A DNA stretch of 64,000 nucleotides from Silurus meridionalis (GCF_014805685.1 NC_060886.1:10318108-10382107); one strand, 5' to 3'. Positions 25,891 to 40,100 are shown, counted from the first letter of the stretch. Notes: a model not told the origin generated them from the letters alone. A program made the numbers and translations.

Positions 25891-27639
25891 AGGCGTAACC
25901 TTCTACTTTTGCAGATAATATTCTTGCAAATACGCATATATGTATAACCTTCAATCTCAGATTGAAATAACTAAAATGCTCCAGATTAACTAGAAACTTT
26001 GATGCAAAAAAAATGTATATTTCAAAATAAAAAAAGGTTGGTTTTTTTTAATGATTTTCCTTAGTATTTTGAGAAAATGTATGTATTTAAATGCAAGCCT
26101 GCATTTAAAGTTATTTAAAGCACATACTCAAAGCTGACAGACTACCGTTGTACACTCAAAGATACTTAATTGGTTTTTGCCTTGTGCCTCTTCAGTATGT
26201 ACACTGTGATACAGCAAAATGAGTGTGACGTGACAGCAATAGCATATCAGCTATAATATTGTTTTTCTTCCTCTGCCTTTGCTATATAACAATCATTTCC
26301 TACACATGTGCAGACTTGCTCTCAGCAGCTGCCTTACCATACAGTTATCCAATCACCTGGATCCTGTTCTGGTGTGAAGATCAACTGGCCACCTTATTAC
26401 AGAGGAAGTACGCTTCTCTGCTGGAGTGTGAAACTGGGAGGAAAAGTAATATTGGCTCACATGAACTGAGCTGACAATGTTCTAGAGAAACAGGGCAGAA
26501 AAAGCACCCTGTGTTCTGGGTGTATGAAAGTGGAGAGGTGATGAAAAGACAACAGCTGGGAGGCTTATTTGGCAGGCAGCTGCTTGCCATACAAGAGTGA
26601 TGACAGAGAGGAAAAATGATGAAGCTGATGAAGAAAAATGAATGATCCAGACTGCAGCAGATAAGGAGAGCTGGAGTAATGAGGTATCAATCCAAGAGTG
26701 ACAGTGATATAAGATGATGAGAAGAAAGGTTCAAAAGGTTCTTGTCATGAGAGTGGATTTAGCATTAGAACAGAAATGGCATCAGCATTAGCAAGTTAGC
26801 ATTAAAACAGAAATTTGTCGGCCACTCGTTCCCATCAAACTGATTTATTGATCACTAAAAGGGGAATTTTTGGTAACACAGACGACTATTGTGGTTTTGC
26901 ATGTGTTATGAATGTGCTAGAACTGACCTGGTTCTTAGATTATGGTCTATAATTTCTTGTTTGAAAACATGTTTGCAATCCAGAATGATTCAAGCATAAC
27001 CTAGATCCCCCTCACTCTCAGTCCAGACATATCAATCTGTTCCTGCATTTTGTTATCACTAAAGGTCAATACACAGGATGTTAACATTATTTTTGAGGAC
27101 TTTATGGCACTGTATCACTTCCCTGCCATGCTCATGCCAGTATTTTCAAGAGCATGATGCTCTAAATCTCAAGTTTGTAGGTTCAGGTACCATATCAAGC
27201 TCCCATATTGGGCAGCAGTAGGATAAATCAGTGTTGACATTAATTGTGTGGAAGGAAGACCTATCAATCTTCTGTATTCTGCTATGAAATCTCTAAGAAT
27301 AACTGTCCACAAGATTAGCTGCCATTGACAGCACCTAACACGGGCACATATTATTTTCACTCCATGATGTCCAGTGACCTGTCAAGCTTTTTGCATAGTA
27401 ATTTTAATATTGGAATACCCATGTGAAATGTATCACTCAGAAATATGCAAAAAAATAGACATAAAACTGGAGTTTTAAATATAAAACACCACCTTAAAGA
27501 TTCACCCACTTCACCTAATGAACACGTGATTGAACTCACACGTAGAGACTTGCTTCTGCTTTGTATTTATTCTTGTAAAATGTATCAGTGTTACACTTAG
27601 TAAAACTTAGTTTAACTAATATTTATCACACATATTTAT
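25891..27639. other. Intron stretch with nothing recognised
   Basis: Unique-looking, moderately AT-rich sequence with only short chance frames. Confidence 0.5.
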
Positions 27640-27791
27640 TATGTGATTTATATATTGCATTTATGTTTTATTTTTTTCTTTGCTGCTGTAACAAAGAAAT
27701 TTCCCCACTGTGGGACGAATAAAGGTATAGCTTATCTTATCTTATCTTATCTTATCTTATCTTATCTTATCTTATCTTATCTTATCTTATC
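27640..27791 (+). repeat. LINE 3' tail with (CTTAT)n array
   Basis: AAATTTCCCCACTGTGGGAC followed by GAATAAAGGTATAGCTTATC is the usual 3' end of a fish CR1/L2-type LINE. These end in short tandem units, here about 12 perfect CTTAT repeats (27731-27791). The body of the LINE is missing. Confidence 0.75.
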
Positions 27792-27905
27792 GTAAGCAGG
27801 TGAGGGTTAAGGCTCTTGCTCAGGCACCCAGTAGTGGTAGTGATGCTGGGTTTTGAATTCATATCCTTCCATTTAGAAGCCCAACACCTTATCTACTGAA
27901 CTTAC
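27792..27905 (+). repeat. Fish SINE-like repeat fragment
   Basis: AGGGTTAAGGCTCTTGCTCA, then GAAGCCCAACACCTTATCTA, is the second half of the family at 11845-12022. It directly follows the pentanucleotide array. Confidence 0.6.
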
Positions 27906-28556
27906 ACTTTTTATAATTGCATTTGCCGGCTCCAAACTACACATCACCTAATATTAGAATTACACCCTGTACTATCTTTAAACCTTAAATGGTGTATATG
28001 TGTGTTTTCCAGTTTTGTCTGGATGATTAATAGCACATACTTAATGCTAAATCATAAACAAACAAAAAAAATCAACAGGAAATTGCACAAGCCAAAGCTG
28101 GCATAAACAAATTGCTTTAAAACAATATTTTCAAAAATATCTATAGGTAACCTAAATAGCTCATAATCAAAGTGCTTTTCCAAAATAAAACTGCTATCAA
28201 GCAGGACATCACGATTGGCACTACACTTTAAAGCTGGTCTAAATTTTTAGGTTTTTATAGGTGGGTGACTTTTATATGTGGCTTTTGAGTATAAGTGATT
28301 AAAAGCCTTAGGTTAATATGTAGCCTTTTATGCTATCTCCTGAGAGCTTCCATGCTCTGTTGCGCATGTGACGTGTTGCATTAACACTGAGGGTGCGTTG
28401 TGCATGCGAGTGACACCTAAGGGAGAAGAGATGTAGCACATGATGGCAGCGCACCATGGAGACGACTGGAGGATTGCGTCATGACCTAATGGTCAAATAC
28501 ACACTTGCACATGCACACACACTTTCACAAACCACCGATGGCTTCAGGTAACATCA

Positions 28557-28557
<1 letters not shown>

Positions 28558-28588
<31 letters not shown>
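28558..28588. repeat. (CA)n microsatellite
   Basis: About 15 CA units following a CpG-containing block at 28360-28500. Confidence 0.95.
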
Positions 28589-28589
<1 letters not shown>

Positions 28590-31500
28590 CCTACACAAGC
28601 TACTGACCGGTTCTCTGTAACACATTCAGGCACAGACTTGTAAAACCCGTCTGCATAATCAAAAACTGACACTAATAAGATGTCTAGACAGAACCACATA
28701 CAATAAGGGAGGACAAAAAAGGTGAAACTTTATCTTTCCTGATATCCTGTATCCTAATCCTTAAGCTTTAGGAGGCATGTTGATATCCTTAGAACAGACA
28801 TGAACAAAGGCTGAATTAAATAACAGCATGAGTGGGTAGATCATACGAAAAAAAAGTGAAAGAATGAGTGCAGTGGCATAAAGATGACAAAGAGAATAAA
28901 ACGGAGGAGAGGTTTGGCAGCTTATTAAAAGCAGTAACCACAGCAAGGCAGACAAAGGACTCAGGGAAGAGATGCTGGCAAGAGATACATTTATTTGCAA
29001 AAGATAGATTGCAAATAAAAGGGTGTCAGAAGGTGAAAGAGAGTAAAACAGAACAAGAGGGATCAACAGGACAAGCACAGAAAAGTCTAACAAAACAAGT
29101 ACAGAACCAATAACAGTACACTTGACTCATATTAGCACAGCAACTTGTATAGAAAAATGGTACAGCTACAAAGAACTAAAGGCAAGAGAAGGAGATAGAA
29201 AGACGAGAGAAACAGAGACAGAAGGAGCAGGCAGACACATTAAACGAGATGGAGTGACAGGCCCAGACAGAGACGGAGAGCCCCGTTTAGATGCCAGGTG
29301 GACAGTAAATAAGTCAGCTTGCACTTTTTGCTAAGTGTGACTGAAATGTCTGCAAAGTATTATGGTGAAAATCAGAGAGAGGCACAGAAAGGGAGAAAAA
29401 GCAGAGGCAGTAAAAAATTAGAAGAGAAAATTGTCACCGCCTGCATTTTCTCAGACAGAGAGAAACAAAAAAGCTGACAGCTGAGACACAACCAGTACAA
29501 GTGTATGATTGAGGGAGGAAAATGTCACACTGGGTCTGTAAATGACAGGTGGACTGTGGGAGATGAGAAACAAGAATAGAGGTGGCAAGAAAAATGGGCT
29601 TTAGTGTGATGAACTGTTTCATGTGTCTTACTGGAAAAAGAGGCAGCGACAGACAGCCATTTAATAAAACTCTGCATGGGTTTCAGTGTGAGCAGAAATA
29701 ATAAAATTCCTAAACCATGCAATCTTCTATATAAATCTCATCGAGCAGGTCCCACCTTACCATCACAAAAAATACCACAAATCATCCTTAAAATGCCAAG
29801 CTTTTTTTTTTTGTAAATAGGAATTTCCTTTAAATAGGAATTTTAAACCCTGTGGGGTTTTTAAAAAAATAGGAATAGAAAAGGGAAAGTTATAATTACT
29901 TGACTACACTACTATAAGTTATAAGGTGTGACTTCCAAGTGCATTATACAGAGCTAATAGTGCATCACATATCGCTTGCACATCGAAAGTGTGAACAGTC
30001 CAGTTAAAAAAATGCTAATTAATTACCTGACAGCTCATTTTCACAGCAAAAGAACTCCCAGATGCCAGACTAGCCAGTCAGTTAAATCTGTAAAGGCCCA
30101 TGAATCGTGCTAGACACGTTATTGCATATGTATTTATTCATCAGATTCCTAATTCACAGTGATGTCTGATTTCTCCTTGTGCTAATTAAAAACACGCATT
30201 CACATAAACATGTATGTTATTACCAAGACACACATTTTTGGTGGGTTCCAAAAGCACATTCAAGACTTTGATAGCTTCAGACATAATAAAATGTGCCTGG
30301 GTTTCAATTAATTAAGTAAAGTAATAAGCCTTTTAACAACTTTCATCTTGACTGGGAAATGTAATTAAAAGACGAGTTTTAAAACATACTAATAAGTTCA
30401 TTACCTTGCACCTGGACTCACACCAGTAACACTGTGTATATGCATGATTGAAAGTATAGGTGCTGGTCAATATAGACACTTCTATTCCCAGTTTATAAAT
30501 TCCAAGTTGGATTAAAGAACATACTCAGTAATATGTACATGTTCATTCTCAAACTAAATATGCCTCTAAAAAACACCTCTACTTTAGTATTATCACTAAA
30601 ATGGTTTGATTTGTACAGCTAAGTAAATTTCCATCCAAGGGAAGTTATCCTGTTGATGATGAATATTTAGAGCTTTCCATGTTGTCCTAGCCAGTGACCT
30701 TATTATCCACGTACTCTCCTCAGACTCCCTCATTTAAATCAAAATCCAGAAACTGTAAACCAGACGACCCCCCAGCCTCCCAAAAACACCTCTCCTGCAA
30801 TTATGTCTATTCAAGACCTCACGGTAGAAGTGCAATTAATCTTGAGCAGCCAGATGCTCGTGTCTCATGTTTCAAGCCTTTTAGTGTCAAGATGTATTTA
30901 CCTCAAAAATGAAGGCAGCACAGACCCTGTCTCAACTCATAGCTTTATAAACAAATCCTGACAAATCCCTTTCTTGGTGTTCATTTCGATGGCTAATAGT
31001 CCTAGCTTCCTAAATTGGAACATCTACAATAAAACCCTTTGTTTACAGGTTCAATGTGAAACCTTAAGTGTTCCACCAGAGAATATCAGACACAGATTTG
31101 AGGCATCATCGAACATGCACCTTGACACACAAGCAAACCCTGGCGAGCAACGAAAAGAAGTGTGTGTGTGTCTCAGTGCTCACAGAATTGACGTGCTTTC
31201 ACACACAACGGTTCTCTTCGCACTCACATCTCTTAATGTTTTTGTGTGCACACAATTTGGCACCATGGGTTCATTTTCATGATCATTCAAGCTGCTCTGT
31301 GCCTCAAGTCGTCGCTCCAGATGCTCTCTATTAAATACACAATTTAAACACTCTGACACATTTTTATTGTTACCTTTTTTGCTAGAAGATGATGTAGTAC
31401 AGAGATTATATTCATGTTTGCAGCTTGCTCATACAATAGGTCCAGATGGCTGTATTTGGTATCATCTGAGCATTTTTTTAAAGAGTATAAGATATTCTAT

Positions 31501-33610
31501 TGACCCAGGTATTGGTATCTGCTTTAAAATCTTTCTGCTCTACCCATTAAGGCCTGATTAAATCAAATGCATGATTATAAAATAATATGTAATCACAATG
31601 AATGGAGGTGTCCTTTTGGTCACTGATTAAAAAAATTACATCCGCCATTATCTGAAATTGCAAATTCCCTTAGACAAGCAGCACATGAGTGATGTCATGG
31701 TAACCCTGGTAACAAAGAGCAGGCAGACCATCACACTGCCTGCAAATCAGAAAATCTAAAAACTGATTTCACACATAGTGGCTGCTTCTTAACTCAGTGT
31801 GCAAGTTAATACTAACCTTTCTCCTCCTGCTTTCACTTTGTTCGTTCCATGCGAGGGCCCCATGCACTCTTGGCTGACTCGCCTGGGTTGATCGGATTAC
31901 GGAATTAAGTACGATGGGAAGTCATCAGAGGTGGTTGCAGAGCTAATCTGATTTCAGCCAAGTGCAGGGCAGACGAGAGGAAAACAAAGACCAACGCCTT
32001 GCCAATACTATTGTAGGTCTAATGTGGATTTAGTCAGTGGAACATAATAATAATTATAAGGTGGAGAAGTACAACAGACAGAAAACAATGCTGAGTAAAT
32101 TGAATATGTACAACAGCAGCTTTCTTAGTAATATCTCATACTGTTGCGCTACAAAGGGCAGTGTAATGTAATATGCATACATAGAAATATACACTCACCT
32201 GATGTACATAATGCTAATGCCAATCACTAAGCTAACAGAGATGCTAAGCTAAGACCATTCAGTCTTTTCCTAATTTCCTAACTACAGTAACTGAGTGACA
32301 CTGCACAGAGTGAAGGAGAAGACCTTAATCATATAACATAACAGCTACACTTAATAGTTATTTGCATACTGTTTAGGTACCACTAATCTTAGCGTTTGCC
32401 CCTTTAAATAACATATATAACACATTCTGCATACATTATATCCTGAAAATAAATCAATCACATCTCTGACATTTAACTAATAATACAAGAAGCTTTACAT
32501 TTTAAGCTTCAACAAAGTAATGACATCAGGAAAGAACTATGAACTGTGATCAACAATGACTGTAGCTAGTCAAAGCTAGAAAGGTAATGCAGCTTTGAAG
32601 CAAAGGCACAACTTAAATTTGGTTATAAATGTGGCCAAAATATTTTTTTAAATGTCAAGTTTTTAATACATATTTGTAGTACTGGCTATAGATCAGTTAT
32701 AGACACAGTACTTAAATCTATAACACTGATTTATCTATAACTCTACGTACATAATTCATAACATCTATAGCACTGATCATAACAATCACTGTTTTCCAAT
32801 TCCAATCACCAACATTATCCAAAGTTATCACTTACCCAACTTGTTACTAAGCTACGCTAAGTGTCTGCTGCTCTTTGGCAATTTCAAGTAAAACATGTTG
32901 CAGGAATTTGTGACATTCACTGTACTAATACAGTACAGATAGTCCTGTTAGAGCACATAATGAGGTTAAGGCACTTTTTATAAAACATGTTTTCGTGAGG
33001 GCTTCCATGGTTTTTGCCACATTTCACAACTGAAATGTTACTATTGACTATATTTTAATATTACAACCACTGAAATATTTAATATTATAATGATAAATAC
33101 TTCTTTTACTACCCAGGAGGCCTATCCAGGCACAAACACCTGAAGATTTGAATTAAAAAAGCCCTAATTGCTAAGTTCATCATTCAGTAAATTACCTGTA
33201 CTGGTTAGTACTAGTTTTGTTGTTAATACAGAAGTAATGGTACCCTTACAGAAGCAGCAATATTATTTGTTAATCCAAAATGAACAGGTTTGTTAAACAC
33301 TGTGCCACTGTGAAGTCACTTAAGCTTTTAACTATGGTCTTCCCAACCATATATACAATAGAGTACACAGGGAAATGAACATTCCCCAGGACCAAAGAGC
33401 TACATAAGGCAACTTAAATTATCAAAAAATAAAACAAAGCACAAAACTAAACAAAACTAACTAGGACACAAGTGCGCATGAGCAATATGAGCAATGCACA
33501 CACAAGACAGTGAGAAACAGTAATATTGGAGCACTAACCAGCACAGAAGATTAGTGATAGTGCAAATGAATTGGACATATTATAATAATAAAAACTACAT
33601 GTAAAAAAAA
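28589..33610. other. Intron stretch, purine-rich on the plus strand at its start
   Basis: From about 28850 to 29480 the plus strand is clearly rich in A and G (many AGAGA, GGAG and AAAG runs) without being a simple repeat. The remainder is AT-rich. I recognise no gene, RNA or transposon. The block at 31840-32000 is GC-richer than its surroundings, and its function is unknown. Confidence 0.5.
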
Positions 33611-33616
33611 AAAACA

Positions 33617-33923
33617 CAGCAATTTTGTGCAAATAGTTAATGAGTTTGTTTATTTGTGTATGTGTGTGTTTTGATGGCAGTTTTTGATAGCAAACCTCAA
33701 AATTCTATGTGTATCATAGAAATGCGTTCAGGCATCATGATACTTTTGTCACATTGCCAATCCCTACAGTTTACAACAGTTGCATCAGCACATTTGAAAT
33801 CACTTGTGATAGTGCGAATGATATGTCGATATAATGATAAATACTGGGCATGTATACAAGTGTGTGCAGTTTAGGCAAAAACAGCAATTTTGTGCAAATA
33901 GTTAATGAGTTTGTTCATTTGTG

Positions 33924-33925
<2 letters not shown>
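33617..33925 (+). repeat. Short direct duplication, about 40-bp unit
   Basis: CAATTTTGTGCAAATAGTTA followed by ATGAGTTTGTT and ATTTGTGTAT occurs at 33620-33660 and again at 33883-33925 with one substitution in that core. The second copy runs directly into the (GT)n tract. Confidence 0.85.
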
Positions 33926-33978
<53 letters not shown>

Positions 33979-35622
33979 CAGTCCAGTGCCTTTGTATTAA
34001 GCTGTGTGTGTTAGTGTATGAGTGGTTGCATGTGTTTGTGTTCTTGATTTTATATTGGATCCAGCCTGCATGTGTTTTTTCCATTAAGGAGTGCACTTGC
34101 TGAATTAACTACCGAGTTCATACAAAAAAAGATTCTACGTTTTTTCATCAATTTTATTCCAACTAGCTGCTGCAGCCCTAAATAGCATGTATCTAGGAGA
34201 CATTTTCTCTTACTGATTGCAGCCAGCAGCCATCGGCTGAAAAGGACCTGTTTTTGGATGAGCGCTTATTTCTTATATACAATAGCCTGTGTGCTATTGA
34301 TGATCTCGTTGCTGTAAGTGTGTGAAGATTCACAATGTACCACATGTTTTTATATTACATAGACTCGCTTCATTTCAGTTCCAGCTAAACTACACATCCT
34401 ATAGAAACCAAATTTGGCTTCAGCTTAATATTTAAACTTAATGCGTATCGCTAGGCTACTTCCTTTCACCTTCATGTCTGTTCTCACTGATAAGCTCCAC
34501 CTGACTAGGCATACAGCACACTTATCAGCATGGGAATATAAGGCTCCGAGCTTAACAGTAATAGCCATCCGGAGAGCTGCTAGGTTTGCTTCCTCGCTTT
34601 AACGTGAGAGAAAAATCAGATCTCGTCTTTAATGGTCTGGAAGGGGATTAAACATTTGAAAAGTCACATGGTAATGGAAGTGAAGTGGGCAAAGTAAGAT
34701 GTTTAGATTGAATAAAATATGTCCAACCAAAAAATGTTGAACACTTTTTCAAAATGATCCTAAGAGGCCAGAGATTAAGAAGAAAAAGTAAGGAAAATGA
34801 CAGTGAGGGAGCAGAGGAAATGGGCAAGCTGGTGGGGCAGTGAAGAGCAGAAAGTAGCTATTTGTGGCTCAGCTGGCTCTAATGAAGGCTGAGTTCCTGC
34901 AATACGAATAAGTGTTTGAGGAAAAAGCCATTCTCGCCATGCTCCAAAACCACTAATTATTTCAATTAGCCTCTTGTTTTGCATGTGAATGCCAGCCCAA
35001 GGCACTTTTTTTGCACTGCTGCATGTGTGTCCTTCTAGTGGCCTGCACTGTGGCCATGAAACTGCGATTTCAAATGTGCAGAAGCAACTGTTGTAACCTG
35101 TAGGGGTTGGAAATGTGACAAAAGTATCAATGACACTTAAAGACTTCCTACAATAGAAATTAAATATTGAGGTTTGCTAATAAAAAACTAACATCAAAAC
35201 ATGACAAAACTGGAAAAACAGCTACTGACTTTTACTGACATGGCAAGTCTAAAATCAAGCACCAAAATCCGCCATGATGCACACATCCGGCAATTAAAAC
35301 CGTCCGTGTGGAAACAAATCAAAAGTTCTATTTGGTGTCCTGATGATTTACGTAATTTAAAACACCATAATTACTTAAAAACATTTAAAAGAATAGTTGT
35401 CTTTGTCTTTATGCTCTATATTGAGTTTGGTTTTAATAGCAATAAACATACATTTGCAAAGAGCATCCATATGCCCATGTTGATTAGAGTATTGAAAACT
35501 TATTGAATAAATTTGTAATTTAGATAAAAATGTGCGATTAATTTGCAATTAATGCAATTAACTCATGACAATCATGCGATTGATAGCGATTAGATATTTT
35601 AATCGATTGTCAGCCCTAATAT
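33680..35622. mobile_element. hAT-like remnant with inverted internal segments
   Basis: 33685-33805 and 35060-35190 are inverted copies of each other; for example GATACTTTTGTCACATTGCC faces GGAAATGTGACAAAAGTATC. The right part, 35515-35622, is rich in GCGATTAAT-type motifs and ends AATCGATTGTCAGCCCTA. This matches the terminus of common fish hAT miniature elements (TAGGGCTG...AATCGATT). The left edge and any target duplication are not clear, and the segment between the arms may be host DNA. Confidence 0.5.
33931..33977. repeat. (GT)n microsatellite
   Basis: About 23 GT units. Histidine-threonine and cysteine-valine frames over it are not genes. Confidence 0.97.
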
Positions 35623-36755
35623 AAATATAATTCATATAAGCAATTTATGTAATTATTTTGTTTAATGTCTACAAAAAATAAATAATACAATAATTAATAT
35701 ATAATATGTGCATGTAATATAATTACAATTATTTATTTAATTATTAAATAATTCGATTTGTTTTATATAAAACAGTTATTAACGTATGTAATGAAAACTA
35801 ATTTAATGAAAACTAATGAAATAAAATTAAATGTATTTTATTTTAATAAATATCTAATCCGATGCTTTGCTGTTTAGTGTGCTATTTTGGTATCACCTCA
35901 TTGCACTGCCTAGCTCTAAAAGAGAGATGAAGTGATAAAATGATATATAAATCACATACGACATATTGGACATAAAGGGGGACCCTTCCTGTCTTGCACT
36001 TAGCTCACATTCTATTTATATCTGGGTGAGGCTTTATCTCTCGTCAGTGGTCAGTCTGGGCCATGCAGAGCCATGCAGCTCTGCTTTATTGCCTGCCATT
36101 ATCTGTCTGTGTCATTTAAACCACAATCACTGATGCAGTAATGTTAAAAACAATTCCAAACCCAATACAAATCTCCAAGCAGGGGATGATTTATCATCCA
36201 CCGCCAGACGACCCTGTCCTCTCTACAGGAGGTTATAATGCTGATCTGCCATAAACAGCTAGCTCTCCATCTACAAAGAAATCAAAGTCCATAATCAACT
36301 ATTAATGAGGAAAAAGTATGAGGTCTTTGCATGAATCTATGTCATTCAGTCACTTATGTATTTATTAGGATTTTATTTATTTGTTTATTTGTTTACTTAC
36401 ATTAGATATTAGTTTCATTGTCGGCTTTTGCTGACTCAATCCACCTTGGCCAACTGGCATTCAAGAAAATGGCATCTTAGTAATGATAATATATAAAACC
36501 TTTCTCTAGTATTTCCATTTTAAGCTTGAAATAAAGCCAATATGATTATTAAACCTATTTTTAGACATTTAATACAATCGTTAATTTTTTTATTTTATTG
36601 CCAGATCATTTCGCTTCATCCTAGAACTATAAACCTAAAGTTAGCAAAATCTAAGCTAAGTTTAGCAAAGCTAATTTCAAGCATGAATAATAAAAAAACA
36701 CACTAGGAAAGAGGTGAAATTATATTCTATTCTTATAATAAGAAATAAAAATACA
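35623..36755. other. Intron stretch with nothing recognised
   Basis: Very AT-rich to 35900, then more balanced, unique-looking sequence around 36000-36320. Confidence 0.5.
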
Positions 36756-36759
36756 GTTA

Positions 36760-36945
36760 CAGCATTTGGCAAACACATTTATACAGAGTGACTTTTATAT
36801 CATTCATACACCTGAGTAGCTATGAGTTTAAGAGCCTTGATCAGGGGACCAGGAGTGGAAGTTCGTTTTGGCTTGGATTTAAACTCATGACCATTGGATT
36901 CAAAGTCCAAATTCTTTAACCACTAAGCCTTAGCCACCTCATCTA
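36760..36945 (+). repeat. Fish SINE-like repeat
   Basis: CAGCATTTGGCAAACACATT, then TAAGAGCCTTGATCAGGGGA and TTTAACCACTAAGCC, belong to the family at 11845-12022. Confidence 0.72.
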
Positions 36946-37104
36946 TTTACTCCCCACATTTACTATATGGTCATTGTTTGCAGTGTAGCATGTTCTGCTA
37001 GTCTATTTCTTTTTTTTCTCCTCTTGAAAATATCTTGAGTCAAATGCATCTAGTACCTATATTTCTTATAATAAGATTACAATAAACCAAATACAATATT
37101 ATTA

Positions 37105-37105
37105 A

Positions 37106-37150
<45 letters not shown>

Positions 37151-37151
37151 T
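37105..37151. repeat. (TTA)n trinucleotide repeat
   Basis: About 15 TTA/ATT units. Confidence 0.97.
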
Positions 37152-40100
37152 TAAGCATTTGCACTCATTACAAAGTTGAAATAGTCTGTTCGATTGGCAT
37201 ATCAAACAAGGCAAAATGATTTGCCTATTTTATTTCTAAATATAAGCTTGAAATGAGTAATGTCTAGAGATAGTTCTAATTATCCTGTTTTTTGGTTAAC
37301 TGTAATCTTATAAATCTCGTCAATTCGCCTAGAGTTTTTTTCACTTGCTAGGATTTTTCGTCTTAGCGAGTTTTTTCCACTTTTAGTCATCTTTGGTCAT
37401 CAGCATTTTTCTGATGACAGATCAGATCAGCACTACTAAAATGTCAGCAGATAAAGCAAAAATGAAGAAAATGAAGTAAAGACTAGAGTGTATTTTTTGA
37501 CCAAATAAGATTTTCAATCCCTTTTTTTAGTTGAAAGAAAATCCCATCTTACATTTGCTTTTGAAATGTTTATAGAGTCAGGCTCAGCAGAGTGCTAAAA
37601 CAGCTGCAGTTTAGAAAATTGGCAAAAAAAAAATCCAGATTTGTAATCAAATATAATTTGTCTGAAATTCACTCTGTACAGATGACATTTATTCAGCAGA
37701 ACTGACTGAATTAATCAGGGTTATTGCTCTGCTAATGTTGGCATTAACAGAGAGATAAATGTATTGAAGAAACGATGAAGCTCGTGTTTAAAAGCTGTGA
37801 ATGACTCAATACCTCAGGTGGTGGGACAGAGATGGATGGAGATGATGCTGATAACTTAAGTGATAACCCTTTTGACAGTAAAAACTACGACAGCGTTTTA
37901 GGGTCAACATGGGATTTAAAAAAAAATTAAAAAAAGAATTGGAAGGGGCGGGGCAGGGAATTTTCAAATTTTAAAACTCAAAACATTTGAGAAAAAAAAT
38001 GTGAAGATTACATGAAAAAACTCAAATTTATGAAAAATTAACTTGAAAGTTTTGTGTTGGCAGGTTTCTATCAAGGAAGAAAACCGCATATACACTTTGC
38101 AAGGCTGTGCAGACTTCACTTGTTTTGCAGTATGCCTGGAGTGGAAGATCTTATCAATCTTTACTTTTCCCTTGGATTTAGCAACAATGGCCCAGAATCA
38201 GCAGATACTAGAAATCTTTGAGTTTTAAACTTACAAATTTCGCCTTGAAAACTTGAAAATTTTGTGTTTTCCCCATTTTTTTTAATCCCATGGCTCTAAT
38301 GGCCCTAATACGCCGTCGTAAATTTTCAGTTGAATGAGAATAGAAGTTTTAAAGTAAAAGTCTTATAACTGTCATGTGATGCACGTACGCACAACAGCAG
38401 AGGGGTATATTTCCTGACAATAACTTTACTTGTGGGACAAGTAAGTGTAGATTATGTTGCAAAATTATGTTAGTCGGCTTTTATAGACATATCAGATAAA
38501 AACCTCAATGACCACAGGTCTGTTGGAGAGCAGCGTCCATAAAGTAAAGAAGATAAATCTTTACTCTGGACTCTGAAAAAGGTTAAATGAGAATAATTGA
38601 GCAACAGATACAGCAAGTCAGAGAGAGAATAAAATGCAGAAAGTAGGTGGGAGAGAAAGAACAAGTTCTATTTGTTTCGATCGATAGTGTCCATACAATG
38701 AAAGATCATAAGGTAAGAAGAATCCTCAGTCCTTTTGTCACAGAAGAATTACATTCAGCTACATGTCTGCCGAATATCCGAGATAGAGCACATGGTGCGG
38801 AAATAAGTAGCCACCGGCACGAAAAAGGAAAGGAATGGAAAACTGGAGAACATCTACTGACCATGAGGAAAAAAAAAAAAGAAATGTTAGCTTGAAAATA
38901 AAAATGCTGTGCTGTTCTTCTTCCCACCGAAGTTAAAACCTATGAGGGCAGTTACACTGTGATTAATCTGATGTAATACTCAACAATGTGTTGCTAGGGA
39001 TACCACAGCTGACTTTTTTAATAACAAATGAGGTCCCCTGAGGGCCTGAATTTAAACATTTGTGCAGGACAGATGGAAACAATTACAGCTATTTAAAGAC
39101 TGATAACCAGCGGCAGATGACATGAAGCTATAGCTCGAACTGATTTTAAACCAGTCACATCAATCATGCTCGTTCTCAATGCCACACAATGGTACACTGA
39201 GACCACTCTGTTACGGGTGAGTACATAAACATTTTATTTCTACTAGGAGAGACCGCATTAAATTTTGATTCCATGATTTTGGCCGACCCACATGTGGAAA
39301 TGTTTGGGCCGATTGCACAGCACTGCACACCATAATGGCTATCCAAGACCTGCGCAGTTGTGGCTCGTTTTAAGAAAAGTTCAACTTGCTGAAACAGTTC
39401 TTCTTGCTTGATGCCAATTTGGTACTAATGTGAATCCAAGCAATACACTTAGGAATCTAGGCTCCAGTCTCCACACACACACACACATACTCATCCACTT
39501 CTGATAACTGCCCCAAATGGCCATCAGCTTTCTTTCTGCTGGACCAAGAGGGCTTTTCTAGAGAAGATAAGTACTATTATCCTGTTATAGATGTTGTTTC
39601 CAGACATCCATGCTTGTCACAGCTTTTCTACCCTTTAGCAGCCTGAATTAAAAAATGTTTTTTAAATACTCAGCTGAACACAAAACTTGATTTCCTCCTT
39701 CACGCAGAGATAAAAAATAAAAATCTAATATATCTTGGCAGCTTTTAGCATGCAAGCAACTGTGGGCTTGTATGTGTACGTGTTTTTGCATCCTGGTTGA
39801 TGATATAAGATAAGGATAAGAATATCTGAAGGATTTGACTTAGTGGGAACATTTGGCAGGTCCCTATAAGATTTCTTTTTTTTTTGTCAGTGGAGGTGTG
39901 TTTGTAAAAGTAATAAATCATCAAAAGCATTTATAATAAAACAGCAAAAAGCTTTCTTATTTTGTTATTAATGTTGAGCTTAGGTTTAGTAATAGGCATA
40001 GTATTCGTTAATTGAAGACAAATAAATGCTTTGTGTGTGTGTGTGTGGCTATTTTAAGTCTCTCCATCTACTTGTTCGGATTCACTGATGGGCTACAGAT

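Noticed and set aside
31840..31990. Possible 5S rRNA because of a GATCGGATTACGGAATTAAG stretch
   Set aside because: The internal control region of 5S genes is not present and the rest does not align.
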